Source of the DNA: Pseudarthrobacter sp. GA104
GTDB taxonomy: Bacteria > Actinomycetota > Actinomycetes > Actinomycetales > Micrococcaceae
Direction: 5' to 3'
Assembly: GCF_009741265.1 (NCBI RefSeq)
Contig: NZ_WOWL01000001.1
Coordinates: 2,604,001 to 2,668,000, forward strand
DNA: 64,000 nucleotides
The position numbers were made by a program, and so were the translations under genes. This document shows positions 1-11,486 of the stretch, piece by piece (the first letter of the stretch is position 1; every line of letters begins with the position of its first letter). Below the pieces are notes generated by a model. It did not search any database. It saw nothing but the letters and a program-made list of their open reading frames with translations, and was not told the origin of the DNA.

Positions 1-1
1 G

Positions 2-760
2 GAAGACTCGAGCCCGTTCCTCCTTGCCAAGTGCACGCACGACGTCGACTGGCTGTCCTTCATCATCGGGAGCAGGCCACTGAAGGTGTCGTCCTTCGGA
101 ACGCTGGCCCATTTCCGCCCCGAAGGGGCGCCGGAGGGTGCGGCCCGCCGCTGCATCGACTGCCCCGCCGAGCCCCGCTGCCCCTATTCCGCGCTGAAGA
201 TCTATGGTGCGGGCCGCCCCTTGAACGGGGCTAAGGCTGACCCCGCGAGGGCATACTTCGCGGACGTGGTGGATCCGGGCGGCACGCCAGAGTCGCTGCT
301 GCACGCCCTGGCAACCGGCCCCTATGGCCGCTGCGTCTATTTTTCGGACAACGACGTTGTGGACCACCAGGTGGTGAACATTGAATACGAAAACGGCACA
401 ACTGCCGCCTTCACGGCCACGGCCTTCACCGCCGTCGGCCCGCGGCGCACCCGGATCTTCGGCAGCCATGGGGAGATCGACGTGGAAGCCGAAGCCATCT
501 CGGTCTTCGATTTCCTGACCGGGACAACCGCTGTCCACCCGGTCCCCGCTGCCACGCCGCGGGTCCAGGGGGAAAAGCACGAGGGCGGCGACCGCGGCCT
601 GGTGCAGGCCTGGGTGGCTGCGCTGGCCACCGGTGACTGGTCGGCGGTGGTGTCTGGACTGGAGGAGTCCCTGGTCAGCCATGCAGCCGTTTTCGCCGCA
701 GAGGAGGCCCGCCGGAGCAGCACTGTTGTGCAGGTCGGCTCGTTCAGTCTGAGCCAGTGA
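2..760 (+). CDS. Gfo/Idh/MocA family oxidoreductase, 3' part only
   Basis: The frame is open from the first bases of the window, so the N-terminal NAD(P)-binding Rossmann domain lies outside; 252 codons of the C-terminal substrate domain remain. The Cys-rich segment CIDCPAEPRCPYSA and the later region with VNIEYENGTTAAFTATAF and RIFGSHGEIDVEA are typical of the C-terminal beta-sheet domain of this family, which oxidises or reduces sugars and related polyols. The specific substrate cannot be told from the fragment. Its 3' end overlaps the convergent HutD-like gene by 17 bp. Family is confident; activity is not. Confidence 0.8.
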   Translation, partial: EDSSPFLLAKCTHDVDWLSFIIGSRPLKVSSFGTLAHFRPEGAPEGAARRCIDCPAEPRCPYSALKIYGAGRPLNGAKADPARAYFADVVDPGGTPESLLHALATGPYGRCVYFSDNDVVDHQVVNIEYENGTTAAFTATAFTAVGPRRTRIFGSHGEIDVEAEAISVFDFLTGTTAVHPVPAATPRVQGEKHEGGDRGLVQAWVAALATGDWSAVVSGLEESLVSHAAVFAAEEARRSSTVVQVGSFSLSQ

Positions 761-1325
761 CCTGGTCGATGGACACGACGGCAAGGAAGCCGCGGCCCAG
801 GATCTCCGGGGACGCGCTGTCCGAGCCCACCACGGCGTCGTAGCGGCCCAGGGCCTCGGGTTCATGGCTTGCGTCCGAGGCTGTGGCCTGGCCCTGCAGC
901 AGGATCCCCAACTGGCCGGCAAACAGCGGGTGGGCGCGTTTCTTCGAAATCTCAATGATGGACGTGAAACCCTTGACGCTGCCGGCCCGGGTAATGACGT
1001 TGAGGTTCCTGACATCTCCCGTGGGAAGGGCGCAGGAGGTGGCGGCCCCGCCGGGAAAACGGAACGGACGGTACCTCTCCAGGGGATGCTCAGCGCCGTC
1101 CACGGTCAGGAGCAGGAGTTCGCCCTCGACCACCGTCAGTACCCGCTCCATGCCAGGGAACGGCGAGAAGTCCCCGGCTTTGGTGACCTCGGCGATGCTG
1201 ACCCGCCAGTCCCACCCGGCATCCTGGAGGGAGGCGGCGTCGGGATGGCCGGCGATCTGGCGCGTGACCCCGCCGCCGTTGCGCCAGGGCTGGGGCTTGC
1301 GGTCTGCGAAGCGGATGATCTCCAT
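744..1325 (-). CDS. HutD/Ves-like cupin-fold protein
   Basis: A 193-aa protein of the usual HutD length. The N-terminal RFADRKPQPWRNGGGVTRQI and the following DWRVSIAEVTKAGDFSPFPG are the hallmark segments of HutD/Ves proteins (bicupin fold), followed by LTVVEGELLLL and RNLNVITRAG. HutD is linked to histidine utilisation in other bacteria and Ves to cold response, but the biochemical role is not settled and no hut genes are nearby. It is convergent with, and overlaps, the oxidoreductase on its 3' side. Confidence 0.85.
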   Translation of the reverse strand: MEIIRFADRKPQPWRNGGGVTRQIAGHPDAASLQDAGWDWRVSIAEVTKAGDFSPFPGMERVLTVVEGELLLLTVDGAEHPLERYRPFRFPGGAATSCALPTGDVRNLNVITRAGSVKGFTSIIEISKKRAHPLFAGQLGILLQGQATASDASHEPEALGRYDAVVGSDSASPEILGRGFLAVVSIDQVTGSD

Positions 1326-1427
1326 CAGCCCAGCCTAGTTGGCCTGCCTGCCGGTATCGGCAGCTCCCATCCATCCCTGCTACTCTCCTGCGGGGGGACA
1401 ACACGAAAACAGCCTAAGGAGCCGGGA

Positions 1428-2042
1428 ATGTTCGTCAAAGTGTGTGGCCTCAGCACGCCGGAATCCATCCGCGCTGCCGCGGAGGCAGGGGCCGACGCGG
1501 TGGGTTTCGTCCTCACGGCCAGTCCCCGCGTGGTCTCGCCCTCCCAGGCCTCCGCGCTGCTGGCCGAAGTGCCGGCCGGGGTTACGCCCATCGGCGTGTT
1601 CCGTGACGAGCCGGTTGCCGACGCCCTCGCCATCGCCCGTGCCGCCGGGCTGGAGTGGATCCAGCTGCACGGCCGGCGCTCGCGCGGGGACGTGGCCACG
1701 GTGCACGACGCCGGCATGAAGCTGGTCAGGGCCGTCACCATGGGTGCCGCAGCCGAGGAGCTGGAGGACTGGGGGGAAGACCTGCTCCTGATCGACGCCG
1801 CCGTCCCCGGCTCCGGCGAGGCCTGGGACTATGCGTCCGTGGCCGAAATCCCCGTGCTGCAGGAACGTAAATGGCTGCTGGCAGGCGGGCTGGACGCCGC
1901 CAATGTTGCGCAGGCCGCCACGGCGGCGCACGCTTGGGGCGTCGATGTTTCCTCCGGTGTTGAGGCGTCCCGCGGCGTCAAGGACCTGGCCAAGGTCAGC
2001 GCCTTCGTGCAGGCGGCCAAGGGAGCTGCTGCTTCGGTCTAG
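1428..2042 (+). CDS. trpF: Phosphoribosylanthranilate isomerase homologue (TrpF), stand-alone
   Basis: A 204-aa single-domain (beta/alpha)8 barrel. The N-terminal KVCGLSTPESI carries the catalytic Cys7. The succession AVGFVL..SPR, IGVFRDEP, WIQLHG, KLVRAV, LLLIDA, WLLAGGL and GVDVSSGVE..GVKD matches the TrpF strands and phosphate-binding loops in order. TrpF isomerises N-(5-phosphoribosyl)anthranilate in tryptophan synthesis. No other trp genes are adjacent. I chose ATG 1428 because AAGGA lies 7 nt upstream and homology begins there; the frame is open much further upstream without family features. Its sole role in Trp synthesis is uncertain because many actinobacteria use PriA for this step. 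Confidence 0.82.
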   Translation: MFVKVCGLSTPESIRAAAEAGADAVGFVLTASPRVVSPSQASALLAEVPAGVTPIGVFRDEPVADALAIARAAGLEWIQLHGRRSRGDVATVHDAGMKLVRAVTMGAAAEELEDWGEDLLLIDAAVPGSGEAWDYASVAEIPVLQERKWLLAGGLDAANVAQAATAAHAWGVDVSSGVEASRGVKDLAKVSAFVQAAKGAAASV

Positions 2043-2112
2043 CCGCGGATTCAGGGGCCGGTCAGGGCAGGCCCCCATCCCGCTGCCCCGGCCCCCGGGG
2101 CACAATGGAGGG

Positions 2113-2514
2113 ATGAAGGCACTGCTCAACATCATCTGGCTGGTTTTCGGCGGTTTCTGGCTCGCGCTGGGTTATTTCTTCGCGGGGGTCATCTGCTGCC
2201 TGCTGGTCATCACCATTCCCTGGGGCATCGCGTCGTTCCGGATCGCTGCGTACACGCTCTGGCCCTTCGGCCGGACGGTGGTGGACAAACCCGGCGGTGC
2301 GGGCGTGTTCTCGCTGCTGGGCAACGTCATCTGGCTGCTGGTGGCAGGCATCTGGATCGCCATTGGACACGTGGTCACGGCCTTTGCGATGGCAGTGACC
2401 ATCATTGGCATCCCGCTGGCCATCGCAAACCTGAAGCTCATCCCGGTGTCCCTGATGCCGCTGGGCAAGCAGATTGTGCCCACCACCCAGCCCTTCGTGT
2501 CCTCCTACCGCTAG
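2113..2514 (+). CDS. YccF-family inner membrane protein
   Basis: A 133-aa protein made of two similar halves, each with a hydrophobic hairpin: NIIWLVFGGFWLALGYFFAG and LLGNVIWLLVAGIWIAIGHV, each followed by an I(T/I)IPWGIA or IIGIPLAIA segment and a LWPFG or LMPLG motif. This duplicated architecture is the YccF domain signature. Four membrane segments are likely. The function of the family is unknown. CACAAT lies exactly 6 nt before the ATG, suggesting a leaderless transcript, although GGAGGG could also serve as a ribosome site. Confidence 0.87.
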   Translation: MKALLNIIWLVFGGFWLALGYFFAGVICCLLVITIPWGIASFRIAAYTLWPFGRTVVDKPGGAGVFSLLGNVIWLLVAGIWIAIGHVVTAFAMAVTIIGIPLAIANLKLIPVSLMPLGKQIVPTTQPFVSSYR

Positions 2515-2550
2515 GACGCCGGGGCGGAACGGCGCGGAACACAGGCAACG

Positions 2551-3360
2551 TCAGCGGGGGCTGAACGCCCCGCCCGCCATGATGGCCACGGCGTCGCTGT
2601 CGTCCAGTTCCGCGGCGATATCGACGTCGGCACCGTAGCCCGCCCCGGTCAGCTCACGGCCGCTCGAGCAGCCACGCAGCATCTCCCGGAGCCGGGGCTC
2701 GGCGGCTTCAAAGACGGCCATCGCAGCCACAGCCTCCGGCGAGTATCCGTGCCTGCCGTCTTCGGCCTCGTAGCCGCCCTTGCCCGCGGCCACCAGGCCC
2801 GCGATGAATGCCCCCGCCCCGATCTGGTCCTCCACGGCCGGCCGGAGGGTGCCGTCCGGCCAGCGTTCGCCGGCCGCAACCACTGCGATCACTGCATCTT
2901 CCGGGAGGTTGGCCGCCACCCAGTCCGCGGTGGCTGCGGCATTCCGGAGGCACACGGTGGCCAGCAACGGAACTGTGCGCGCCAGTTCGTGGCAGAGCGC
3001 GGAACCGTTGGGGGACGGCAGGACCACCCGCTCCAGGGAACCGGCAGCCCTAAGGCTTGCGGGGGAGAGGCTGAGCCCGCCCCCGTCCCTGGGCCCGGCC
3101 AGCAGGGCTCGGTGGCGGGCAGCGAAATCCTCCGCGCCGGTGTCCTTCCAGGGAAAAGGAAGGACCGCGGCGCCCCGGTCCAGGGCGACGCTTACGCAGG
3201 TGCTGAAGGAGAGGACGTCAACCACCACGGCAAGGTCCGCGCCGGACGTTACGGTGCTCCCGCCGTCGAGCCCCCACTCCACCCGGACCGCGTAGGGCAG
3301 TTGCCGGTGCGCGGCACTTGCAGTGAACGTGTGGCGGGAATTCGAGGTGGGTGCGTTCAC
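2551..3360 (-). CDS. ComB-like 2-phosphosulfolactate phosphatase family protein
   Basis: A 269-aa protein resembling ComB: VRVEWGLDGG near the N-terminus, then DLAVVVDVLSFST, VVLPSPNGSALC and a C-terminal VDIAAELDDSDAVAIM. In methanogens ComB dephosphorylates 2-phosphosulfolactate in coenzyme M synthesis; actinobacteria do not make coenzyme M, so the substrate here is unknown. The start is GTG 3360, whose TG are shared with the TGA of the upstream DUF4031-HD gene (GTGA overlap), so the two genes are almost certainly translationally coupled. In-frame sequence continues upstream but overlaps the other gene. Confidence 0.8.
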   Translation of the reverse strand: MNAPTSNSRHTFTASAAHRQLPYAVRVEWGLDGGSTVTSGADLAVVVDVLSFSTCVSVALDRGAAVLPFPWKDTGAEDFAARHRALLAGPRDGGGLSLSPASLRAAGSLERVVLPSPNGSALCHELARTVPLLATVCLRNAAATADWVAANLPEDAVIAVVAAGERWPDGTLRPAVEDQIGAGAFIAGLVAAGKGGYEAEDGRHGYSPEAVAAMAVFEAAEPRLREMLRGCSSGRELTGAGYGADVDIAAELDDSDAVAIMAGGAFSPR

Positions 3361-4226
3361 GCCAGTTCGCCCTTCAAATTGCGGTGCGCGGCAGCCAGCC
3401 ACAGCTCCCTTGCCCTGCCGCTGTGGAACAGCGGCTCCAGTTCCAGCAGATGGCGCACGACGGCGGCGCGCCCGGCCGCGAAGTCGGCGTCGCCGATGTG
3501 CGCGTAATCCTTGCGGACGGCAGCAACGTACCTGGCGTATTCCTCCGGGTCCCCGCCCAGGACGGACAGGTCGGCATCGCACAGGAGGGCGCCGTCGCGG
3601 TCCCCCTCTTTCGGGCAGTGGTCGGATGTCAGCCTGACAAGCCGTGCCACCTCGGCCGCCTCCGCTTCCGGAAGGCCGGCGCCGTGCAGGCGCTCCTCGG
3701 CGAGGCGCGCGGACTCCTCCTCATCCTGGCCGGCTATGCCGCGGTAGACGGCGTCGTGGAACCAGGCCGCCAGCAGGACTGTCCGCGGCGGGTCGTCGGG
3801 ATCGGTGAGAAGGTCGAGGGCTTCGAGTACCGCCAGCAGGTGCGTGCAGCCGTGATAGTGGCGGTGGTCCTCGCTCCACCGGTCCAGGAGGTCCAGGAAG
3901 AGGGCGTCATGGCCGGGCATGATCGAGTTCCAGCGGTTCAGCAGCGGCACCTTGAGCGACTTGTTCCGTTGCCGGGCAGGAATGCGCAGGCCGCTGGCAA
4001 TGAGCCTGCGGACCAGGATCCGCCCTTCCACGGGAACGGCGCCGGCCGCCACGAGGTCATCGAAGCGGCGCTCCGGAACGTCGTAGTGGTCCCCGTCAAA
4101 GGCCCGTTCGGGGACGCCCGCCGCAGCCGCAAACGCGTGCAGTTCCGCCAAAGATTCGTCGGAAATGAGGTGCGAGAAGTGCGTTCCGTGCGCAGGCCAG
4201 AGGGGCGGGTCGATGTAGAGGACCAT
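3357..4226 (-). CDS. DUF4031 domain fused to HD-family phosphohydrolase domain
   Basis: A 289-aa two-domain protein. Residues 1-85 (MVLYIDPPLWPAHGTHFSHL, with YDVPERRFDDLVAAGA) look like DUF4031. From about residue 87 onward it is an HD-type domain: WNSIMPGHD, then RHYHGCTHLL, AAWFHDAVY with the HD dyad, and LVRLTSDH, consistent with a predicted metal-dependent phosphohydrolase. Substrate unknown. TAGACT lies 6 nt before the ATG, consistent with leaderless expression; its start faces the HTH-TOBE gene 120 bp away. The stop overlaps the GTG of the ComB-like gene. Confidence 0.82.
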   Translation of the reverse strand: MVLYIDPPLWPAHGTHFSHLISDESLAELHAFAAAAGVPERAFDGDHYDVPERRFDDLVAAGAVPVEGRILVRRLIASGLRIPARQRNKSLKVPLLNRWNSIMPGHDALFLDLLDRWSEDHRHYHGCTHLLAVLEALDLLTDPDDPPRTVLLAAWFHDAVYRGIAGQDEEESARLAEERLHGAGLPEAEAAEVARLVRLTSDHCPKEGDRDGALLCDADLSVLGGDPEEYARYVAAVRKDYAHIGDADFAAGRAAVVRHLLELEPLFHSGRARELWLAAAHRNLKGELA

Positions 4227-4345
4227 GGGGGAAGTCTAGTGCTGCGCAGCTGCGCGGGCCGGTTGCTCCTTCCAGGAGGACGAAATCCTGAGAAATGCGG
4301 CGCCGAGGAGCTCTTTAATCCGCAAATGCGCATTAGAGTGGGGCT

Positions 4346-4756
4346 ATGCCTACTATCCGCGTTTCGGAGGCCGCCCGTTTCCTGGGCGTCAGTGACGATA
4401 CCGTCCGGCGATGGACCGAGAACGGGAGCCTGACGCCGCGGAAGGACGACGCGGGCCGGCTCGCCGTGGACGGCCTGGAACTGGCGCGGCACGCACAGAA
4501 GCTGGCGCAGCTTCCGGCCGATCCGCACCGCACGGGCAGTTCGGCCCGCAACCGCTTCGTGGGCCTCGTCACCGGCATCAAGGCGGACAGTGTGATGGCC
4601 CAGGTGGAGCTGCAGTGCGGGCCCTTCCGCGTGGTGTCCCTGATGAGCAGCGAGGCCGTCAAGGAACTGGGACTGGAACTCGGCTCCGTGGCCACCGCCG
4701 TGGTCAAGGCCACCACGGTCATCATCGAAACCCCGCAGGGAAAGGGAGCCGCGTGA
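4346..4756 (+). CDS. HTH-TOBE molybdate-responsive regulator/binding protein
   Basis: A 136-aa protein. Residues 1-45 form a MerR/excisionase-type helix-turn-helix (VSEAARFLGVSDDTVRRW). Residues about 67-133 form a TOBE/Mop domain (ARNRFVGLVTGIKADSVMA, ending ATAVVKATTVIIE), which binds molybdate or tungstate. As the first gene of the mod operon it probably senses the oxyanion and controls modABC. TAGAGT lies 6 nt before the ATG, implying a leaderless message. Its TGA overlaps the GTG of modA. Confidence 0.85.
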   Translation: MPTIRVSEAARFLGVSDDTVRRWTENGSLTPRKDDAGRLAVDGLELARHAQKLAQLPADPHRTGSSARNRFVGLVTGIKADSVMAQVELQCGPFRVVSLMSSEAVKELGLELGSVATAVVKATTVIIETPQGKGAA

Positions 4757-5559
4757 CGCCGGTTCGGCGGGCCGGAGCCCTGCTGGCGGCAATCCTGCTG
4801 GCGGCCCTGCTCGCCGGTTGTGCCGGCACCGGTGCTGCCGGCGACGGCGGCAACGCCGCCCAGGGAACCAGCCGGGAAACACTGACCGTTTTCGCCGCTG
4901 CTTCCCTTAAAGCCAGTTTTACCGAGCTCGCGGCACGGTTCGAAAAGGAGAACCCCGGAACCGGCGTCACCCTCAGCTTTGCCGGTTCGTCGGACCTGTC
5001 CACCCAGATCAGCCAGGGCGCTCCCGCGGACGTGTTCGCCTCGGCGGACACCAGCAACATGGCCAGGCTGCAGGACGCCGGCCTGGTGGACGGCCAACCG
5101 CGGGACTTTGCCATCAATACCCTGGCCATCGCCGTCCCGGCAGGGAACCCGGCAGGAATCGGATCCTTCGCCGACCTGGCCAGGAGCGGAACGAAGCTTG
5201 TGATGTGCGCCCGCCAGGTGCCCTGCGGGGCCGCCGCGGCCGCCGTCGAACAGCAGACGGGGACGGACCTCAGCCCGGTCAGCGAGGAAAACTCCGTGGC
5301 CGATGTCCTGGGCAAAGTCAGCTCGGGAGAGGCTGACGCCGGACTCGTCTACGTCACCGACGTCCGGGCGGCCGGCGGCAAAGTGGACAGCGTTCCCTTT
5401 CCCGAGTCGGCCGCAGCGGTGAACACCTACCCCATCGCAACGCTTGCCGGCAGCCGCAACAAGACCGCTGCCGCAAAGTTCCTGGGGCTTGTGGCAGGCC
5501 CCGAAGGCAGGGAAGTCCTCGCAGCCGCCGGGTTTGGGCCGGCAGCGGGCAGCAGATGA
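4753..5559 (+). CDS. modA: Molybdate ABC transporter substrate-binding lipoprotein ModA
   Basis: 268 aa. A signal peptide ends in a lipobox LLAGC, so the mature protein is a membrane-anchored lipoprotein. [42 protein letters not shown] and INTLAIAVP are canonical ModA segments that bind molybdate or tungstate between two lobes. The GTG start overlaps the upstream TGA (GTGA), which fixes the start and couples translation. It delivers substrate to ModB/ModC encoded directly downstream. Confidence 0.92.
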   Translation: MTPVRRAGALLAAILLAALLAGCAGTGAAGDGGNAAQGTSRETLTVFAAASLKASFTELAARFEKENPGTGVTLSFAGSSDLSTQISQGAPADVFASADTSNMARLQDAGLVDGQPRDFAINTLAIAVPAGNPAGIGSFADLARSGTKLVMCARQVPCGAAAAAVEQQTGTDLSPVSEENSVADVLGKVSSGEADAGLVYVTDVRAAGGKVDSVPFPESAAAVNTYPIATLAGSRNKTAAAKFLGLVAGPEGREVLAAAGFGPAAGSR

Positions 5560-5569
5560 TGGGCAGCAT

Positions 5570-6490
5570 GTGACCGGCAGGCAGTCCAGCCGGCAGCCGT
5601 CCGGCCGGCAGCAGGCCAACGGGCGGCAAAGGGGAGGCGGGCGCCAGGCGTATACGGGCATCCCCCGCTGGCTGTACGCGCTGGCAGTCCTGGCAGCCAC
5701 GGTGGTGGTCCTGCCGCTGGCGGCCATCGTGGCGCGCGTCAACTGGGCCAACTTCGTTCCGCTGGTCACCTCCGAGTCCTCCCTTGCGGCGCTGGGCCTG
5801 AGCCTGCGGACCTCGGCGGCCAGCACTGCCCTGTGCGTCGTGCTCGGCGTGCCGCTGGCGGTGGTCCTTGCCCGCGGCGCGCTCCCGCTGCTGGGGCTCC
5901 TGCGCGCGCTGGTGCTGCTCCCGCTGGTCCTGCCGCCCGTGGTGGGCGGCATTGCCCTCCTGTACACCTTCGGCCGGCAGGGCCTCCTGGGCGGCGCGAT
6001 TGAGGTGCTGGGGCTGCAGATCGCGTTTTCCACCACGGCCGTGGTCCTGGCCCAGACCTTCGTGGCACTGCCGTTCCTGGTGGTCAGCCTGGAAGGCGCG
6101 CTGCGCACCGGCGGACACAGGTACGAGGCGGTGGCAGCGACGCTCGGTGCATCGCCCGGGACCGTTTTCCGCCGCGTCACGCTGCCGCTCGTCCTGCCCG
6201 GCCTGGCCTCCGGCGCGGTCCTTGCCTTCGCCAGGAGCCTGGGCGAATTCGGTGCCACCCTCACGTTCGCCGGCAGCCTCCAGGGGGTTACCCGGACGCT
6301 GCCGCTGGAGATCTACCTGCAGCGGGAGACGGACCCCGACGCCGCCGTCGCGCTTTCCCTGGTGCTGGTGGCCGTGGCAGTCGCAGTGGTGGCACTTGCG
6401 TACCGGCGCCCGGCGGGCAGGACGCCCGCCCTCCGGTTGTCCGGAGAGCGGACGACGCCGGCTCCCGCGGCGGGCGGGGATGTTCCGTGA
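5570..6490 (+). CDS. modB: Molybdate ABC transporter permease ModB
   Basis: 306 aa. After an unusual Gly/Arg/Gln-rich hydrophilic N-terminus (about 35 residues, repeated GRQ units), a first membrane helix starts near [19 protein letters not shown]. Five or more further helices follow, with the permease EAA loop [27 protein letters not shown] and [11 protein letters not shown], diagnostic for ModB. The GTG at 5570, 10 nt after the modA stop, is the first suitable in-frame start. Its TGA overlaps the GTG of modC. Confidence 0.9.
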   Translation: MTGRQSSRQPSGRQQANGRQRGGGRQAYTGIPRWLYALAVLAATVVVLPLAAIVARVNWANFVPLVTSESSLAALGLSLRTSAASTALCVVLGVPLAVVLARGALPLLGLLRALVLLPLVLPPVVGGIALLYTFGRQGLLGGAIEVLGLQIAFSTTAVVLAQTFVALPFLVVSLEGALRTGGHRYEAVAATLGASPGTVFRRVTLPLVLPGLASGAVLAFARSLGEFGATLTFAGSLQGVTRTLPLEIYLQRETDPDAAVALSLVLVAVAVAVVALAYRRPAGRTPALRLSGERTTPAPAAGGDVP

Positions 6491-7536
6491 CGTTCTCGTT
6501 CCAGGCAGCCGTGGCGGAGCGCGGTTTCGACGTCGCCTTCTCCGTGGGGCCCGCTGAAACCGTGGCGGTGATGGGACCTAACGGTGCCGGCAAGTCGACG
6601 CTGTTCTCCGTCATTGCGGGGCTGCTGCGGCCGGACAGCGGACGGGCCGAGCTGAACGGCCGGACCCTGTTCCATGTGGGGGACGGACGGAACCAGTGGA
6701 CCCCGCCCCACCGCCGGGGGACGGCGCTGCTGGCGCAGGAACCGCTGCTTTTCCCGCATCTCAACGCCGCGGACAACGTGGCCTTCGGTCCGCGCAGCGC
6801 GGGTGCGCCCAGGCCCGTGGCCAGGGCCAGGGCGTTGCAGTGGCTGGCACAGGTGGAAGCTGAAGGCCTTGCGGCACGCCGTCCCGGGGAGCTTTCGGGC
6901 GGGCAGGCCCAGCGCGTTGCCGTGGCCCGGGCGCTCGCCGCGGATCCCGGCCTCCTCCTCCTCGATGAACCGATGGCCGCGCTGGACATCCACTCGGCCC
7001 CGCTGCTGCGGCGGCTGCTCAAACATGTCCTCGCGGACCGGCCGGCCCTCATCATCACCCACGATGTCCTGGACGCGCTGATGCTGGCGGACCGGGTGGT
7101 GATCCTTGAGAACGGGGGCATCGCAGAGGAGGGCCCCACACGGCAGGTGCTGCAACGGCCCCGGAGCGCCTTCGCGGCCGGGCTGGCAGGGCTCAACTTT
7201 GTTCCCGGGACGCTCGCCGGTGACGGCATCCTGACCAGCCGGGGCCGGCACATAGCCGGACACAGCGAGGACCCCATCCCCCCGGGACAGGCAGCTGTGG
7301 CCGTGTTCCCGCCGTCGTCCGTTTCGGTGTTCCTCACCGATGCCCACGGAAGCCCGCGGAATTCCTTCGAGGTGGCCGTCACCGATCTTGAACCGCATGG
7401 CGACTTCATCCGGGTCAGGGCGGGAAGCCTCGCGGCGGACATCACTCCCGCGGCCTCGGCGGACCTCGGCCTGGTTCCCGGCTTGCCGGTGCACTTCGTG
7501 GTGAAGGCGACAGCGGTTTCGGTCTACCCGTTGTAG
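6487..7536 (+). CDS. modC: Molybdate ABC transporter ATP-binding protein ModC
   Basis: 349 aa. Walker [11 protein letters not shown]-loop at [12 protein letters not shown], signature [15 protein letters not shown], Walker [13 protein letters not shown] and switch His in ALIITHD are all intact. The C-terminal ~110 residues (from [12 protein letters not shown] through [16 protein letters not shown]) resemble a TOBE domain, as expected for ModC. It energises molybdate import by ModA/ModB. GTG start overlapping the modB stop; last gene of the operon. Confidence 0.92.
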   Translation: MTFSFQAAVAERGFDVAFSVGPAETVAVMGPNGAGKSTLFSVIAGLLRPDSGRAELNGRTLFHVGDGRNQWTPPHRRGTALLAQEPLLFPHLNAADNVAFGPRSAGAPRPVARARALQWLAQVEAEGLAARRPGELSGGQAQRVAVARALAADPGLLLLDEPMAALDIHSAPLLRRLLKHVLADRPALIITHDVLDALMLADRVVILENGGIAEEGPTRQVLQRPRSAFAAGLAGLNFVPGTLAGDGILTSRGRHIAGHSEDPIPPGQAAVAVFPPSSVSVFLTDAHGSPRNSFEVAVTDLEPHGDFIRVRAGSLAADITPAASADLGLVPGLPVHFVVKATAVSVYPL

Positions 7537-7555
7537 GAGGAAACTGTGCGCCGCC

Positions 7556-7891
7556 CTACATGCCGGGAAGGTCCAGGGTTTCGTAGACCTGGATGCTGGC
7601 CCCGGGCATCATGAGGTGCGGATGGCCGTCCAGCAGCGCCTGGGCACCGGCAAGATCGTCGGCCTGGATGATCCCGTAACCTGCCACCCCCGCAGGGGCT
7701 TCAGCGGCCCCTGTTGCGGTGATTTCCGTTCCGGCGCCCAGCGGACTCCCCATGTCCACGATGCCGTCACCGGCGCGTCCGGCCCATTCCATCCAGGCTT
7801 TCATGCCCTCCTGCGCGGCTTCCGGCGAGCTTTCCGCCATCTGGGCCTGGGCTGACTGCTGTGCGACGTAAAGAACCACGAACTTTTTCAC
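7556..7891 (-). CDS. YCII-related domain protein
   Basis: 111 aa. KKFVVLYVAQQSA at the start, a central GMKAWMEWAGRAGDGIVDMGSPLG, and GYGIIQADDLAGAQALLDGHPHL near the end match the YCII/DGPF dimeric alpha+beta barrel family seen in many actinobacteria. No enzymatic role is established. I chose GTG 7891 because AGAGGGG sits about 8 nt upstream and the family N-terminus (KKFVVLY) begins there; longer in-frame extensions are not family-like. Convergent with modC. Confidence 0.78.
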   Translation of the reverse strand: MKKFVVLYVAQQSAQAQMAESSPEAAQEGMKAWMEWAGRAGDGIVDMGSPLGAGTEITATGAAEAPAGVAGYGIIQADDLAGAQALLDGHPHLMMPGASIQVYETLDLPGM

Positions 7892-8073
7892 GGATTGTCC
7901 CCTCTTGACTGCGCCGGCGGCACGCTGCCCCCGGCCACAGGCCGATAGTAGAGTGCGCGGCGGCGGATGTGAACAGCAGCGATGGAGGCAGATAGGGTCG
8001 ATTGCCCCTTCCGCCGCAGCCCTTGAGCTGTTTCGCTGTAGGCAAACAGTCCCGGAAAAGGATCCCCAAAGGA

Positions 8074-8098
8074 AAGTTGAGCGTAGTACACTCAACTT
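8074..8098 (+). promoter_or_regulatory. HAIR element (HspR operator) upstream of clpB
   Basis: A perfect 8-bp inverted repeat AAGTTGAG / CTCAACTT separated by 9 nt. Read as TTGAGC-N7-ACTCAA it matches the HAIR consensus CTTGAGT-N7-ACTCAAG bound by the heat-shock repressor HspR in actinobacteria. It lies 29 bp before the clpB start, the place expected for repression released by heat or unfolded protein. Confidence 0.87.
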
Positions 8099-8127
8099 AG
8101 GAAAACTGCCCCCGGAAGGAGCTCTCT

Positions 8128-10773
<2,646 letters not shown>

Positions 10774-10795
10774 GGCCCGCGGGGGCAAAACGCAG

Positions 10796-10834
10796 GCGTG
10801 CTGCCCGGGCGGTTTGGCCGCTAGGGCAGCACGC
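10796..10834. terminator. Convergent terminator hairpin between clpB and the septum-formation gene
   Basis: An 11-bp perfect inverted repeat GCGTGCTGCCC / GGGCAGCACGC encloses a smaller GGCGG/CCGC stem. The right arm lies inside the last codons of the convergent minus-strand gene. No long U tract follows, so efficiency is uncertain. Confidence 0.6.
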
Positions 10835-11486
10835 TTGCGTTGATCACATTGCCGCCCGGGGCAGTCACATAGCAGTCGACCCTGCGGTCGCCGGATTCCC
10901 AGCTGGTGGTGCTGGGGAAGCTGCGCTCGAAGTTCAAGTCGTAGTCGTTGGCGGCCGGGCCCAGCCTTGCTGCCTGGCACGCTTCCAGGGCCTTGGCCTT
11001 CAGTGCCTCGGCGCCGGGATAGGAGCCGCGCTCCGGGTAGCGGAACAATGCCACGAGCTGGGCTGAGTGCCCGGCATCGCAGGGCACCACGGTGGAGGAC
11101 AGCGACTCGGGGTCGAAGTCCTTGAAGCAGTCGCCCAGCGCATAGTCGGCCGGCTGGACCCCCTCGCGGGGCAGAGGCGGCGGCGTTGCGGGTGGCGTGA
11201 CCGTGGTTTCCAGCTCCCCCGGAACCTGGCCCCGGGAAGTGCTGCTGTCCGGGTTGGAGTTCAGCCAGAGGGCAAGCCACACCAGCGAGCCGATAACGGC
11301 CAGCAGGACGGCCACAAAGAACGCTATCCACAGGGTTCGCCGCCTCACCCACCCGGACCTCGGCGCCGCACCGTCCTGCGGTTGCATGTGCGGGTGCAGG
11401 ACCGGCCGGGCAGCAGGGGCAGGCACGCGGGGCAGCCCGGCCGTGGGCGGCGAGGAGGGCTTCGGCGGGACGTCCTGGTGGTTCAC
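10821..11486 (-). CDS. Septum-formation family membrane protein
   Basis: 221 aa. A Pro-rich cytoplasmic N-terminus (about 1-45) is followed by one membrane helix (TLWIAFFVAVLLAVIGSLVW, about 51-70) and an extracytoplasmic domain containing YALGDCFKDF, STVVPCDAGHSAQLVALFRY and DCYVTAPGG, with paired cysteines as in the Septum_form domain of actinobacteria. The name comes from the family; a role in division is not shown here. The GTG start is supported by AGGAGG about 9 nt upstream. Confidence 0.77.
   Translation of the reverse strand: MNHQDVPPKPSSPPTAGLPRVPAPAARPVLHPHMQPQDGAAPRSGWVRRRTLWIAFFVAVLLAVIGSLVWLALWLNSNPDSSTSRGQVPGELETTVTPPATPPPLPREGVQPADYALGDCFKDFDPESLSSTVVPCDAGHSAQLVALFRYPERGSYPGAEALKAKALEACQAARLGPAANDYDLNFERSFPSTTSWESGDRRVDCYVTAPGGNVINASVLP

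Noticed and set aside
864..1427. In-frame N-terminal extension of the TrpF gene
   Set aside because: It is antisense to the HutD-like gene and not TrpF-like; ATG 1428 has a good ribosome site.
4333..6264. A 643-codon minus-strand open frame across modA and modB
   Set aside because: No family features; low-complexity Arg/Ser/Pro composition typical of shadow frames. The mod operon on the other strand is unambiguous.
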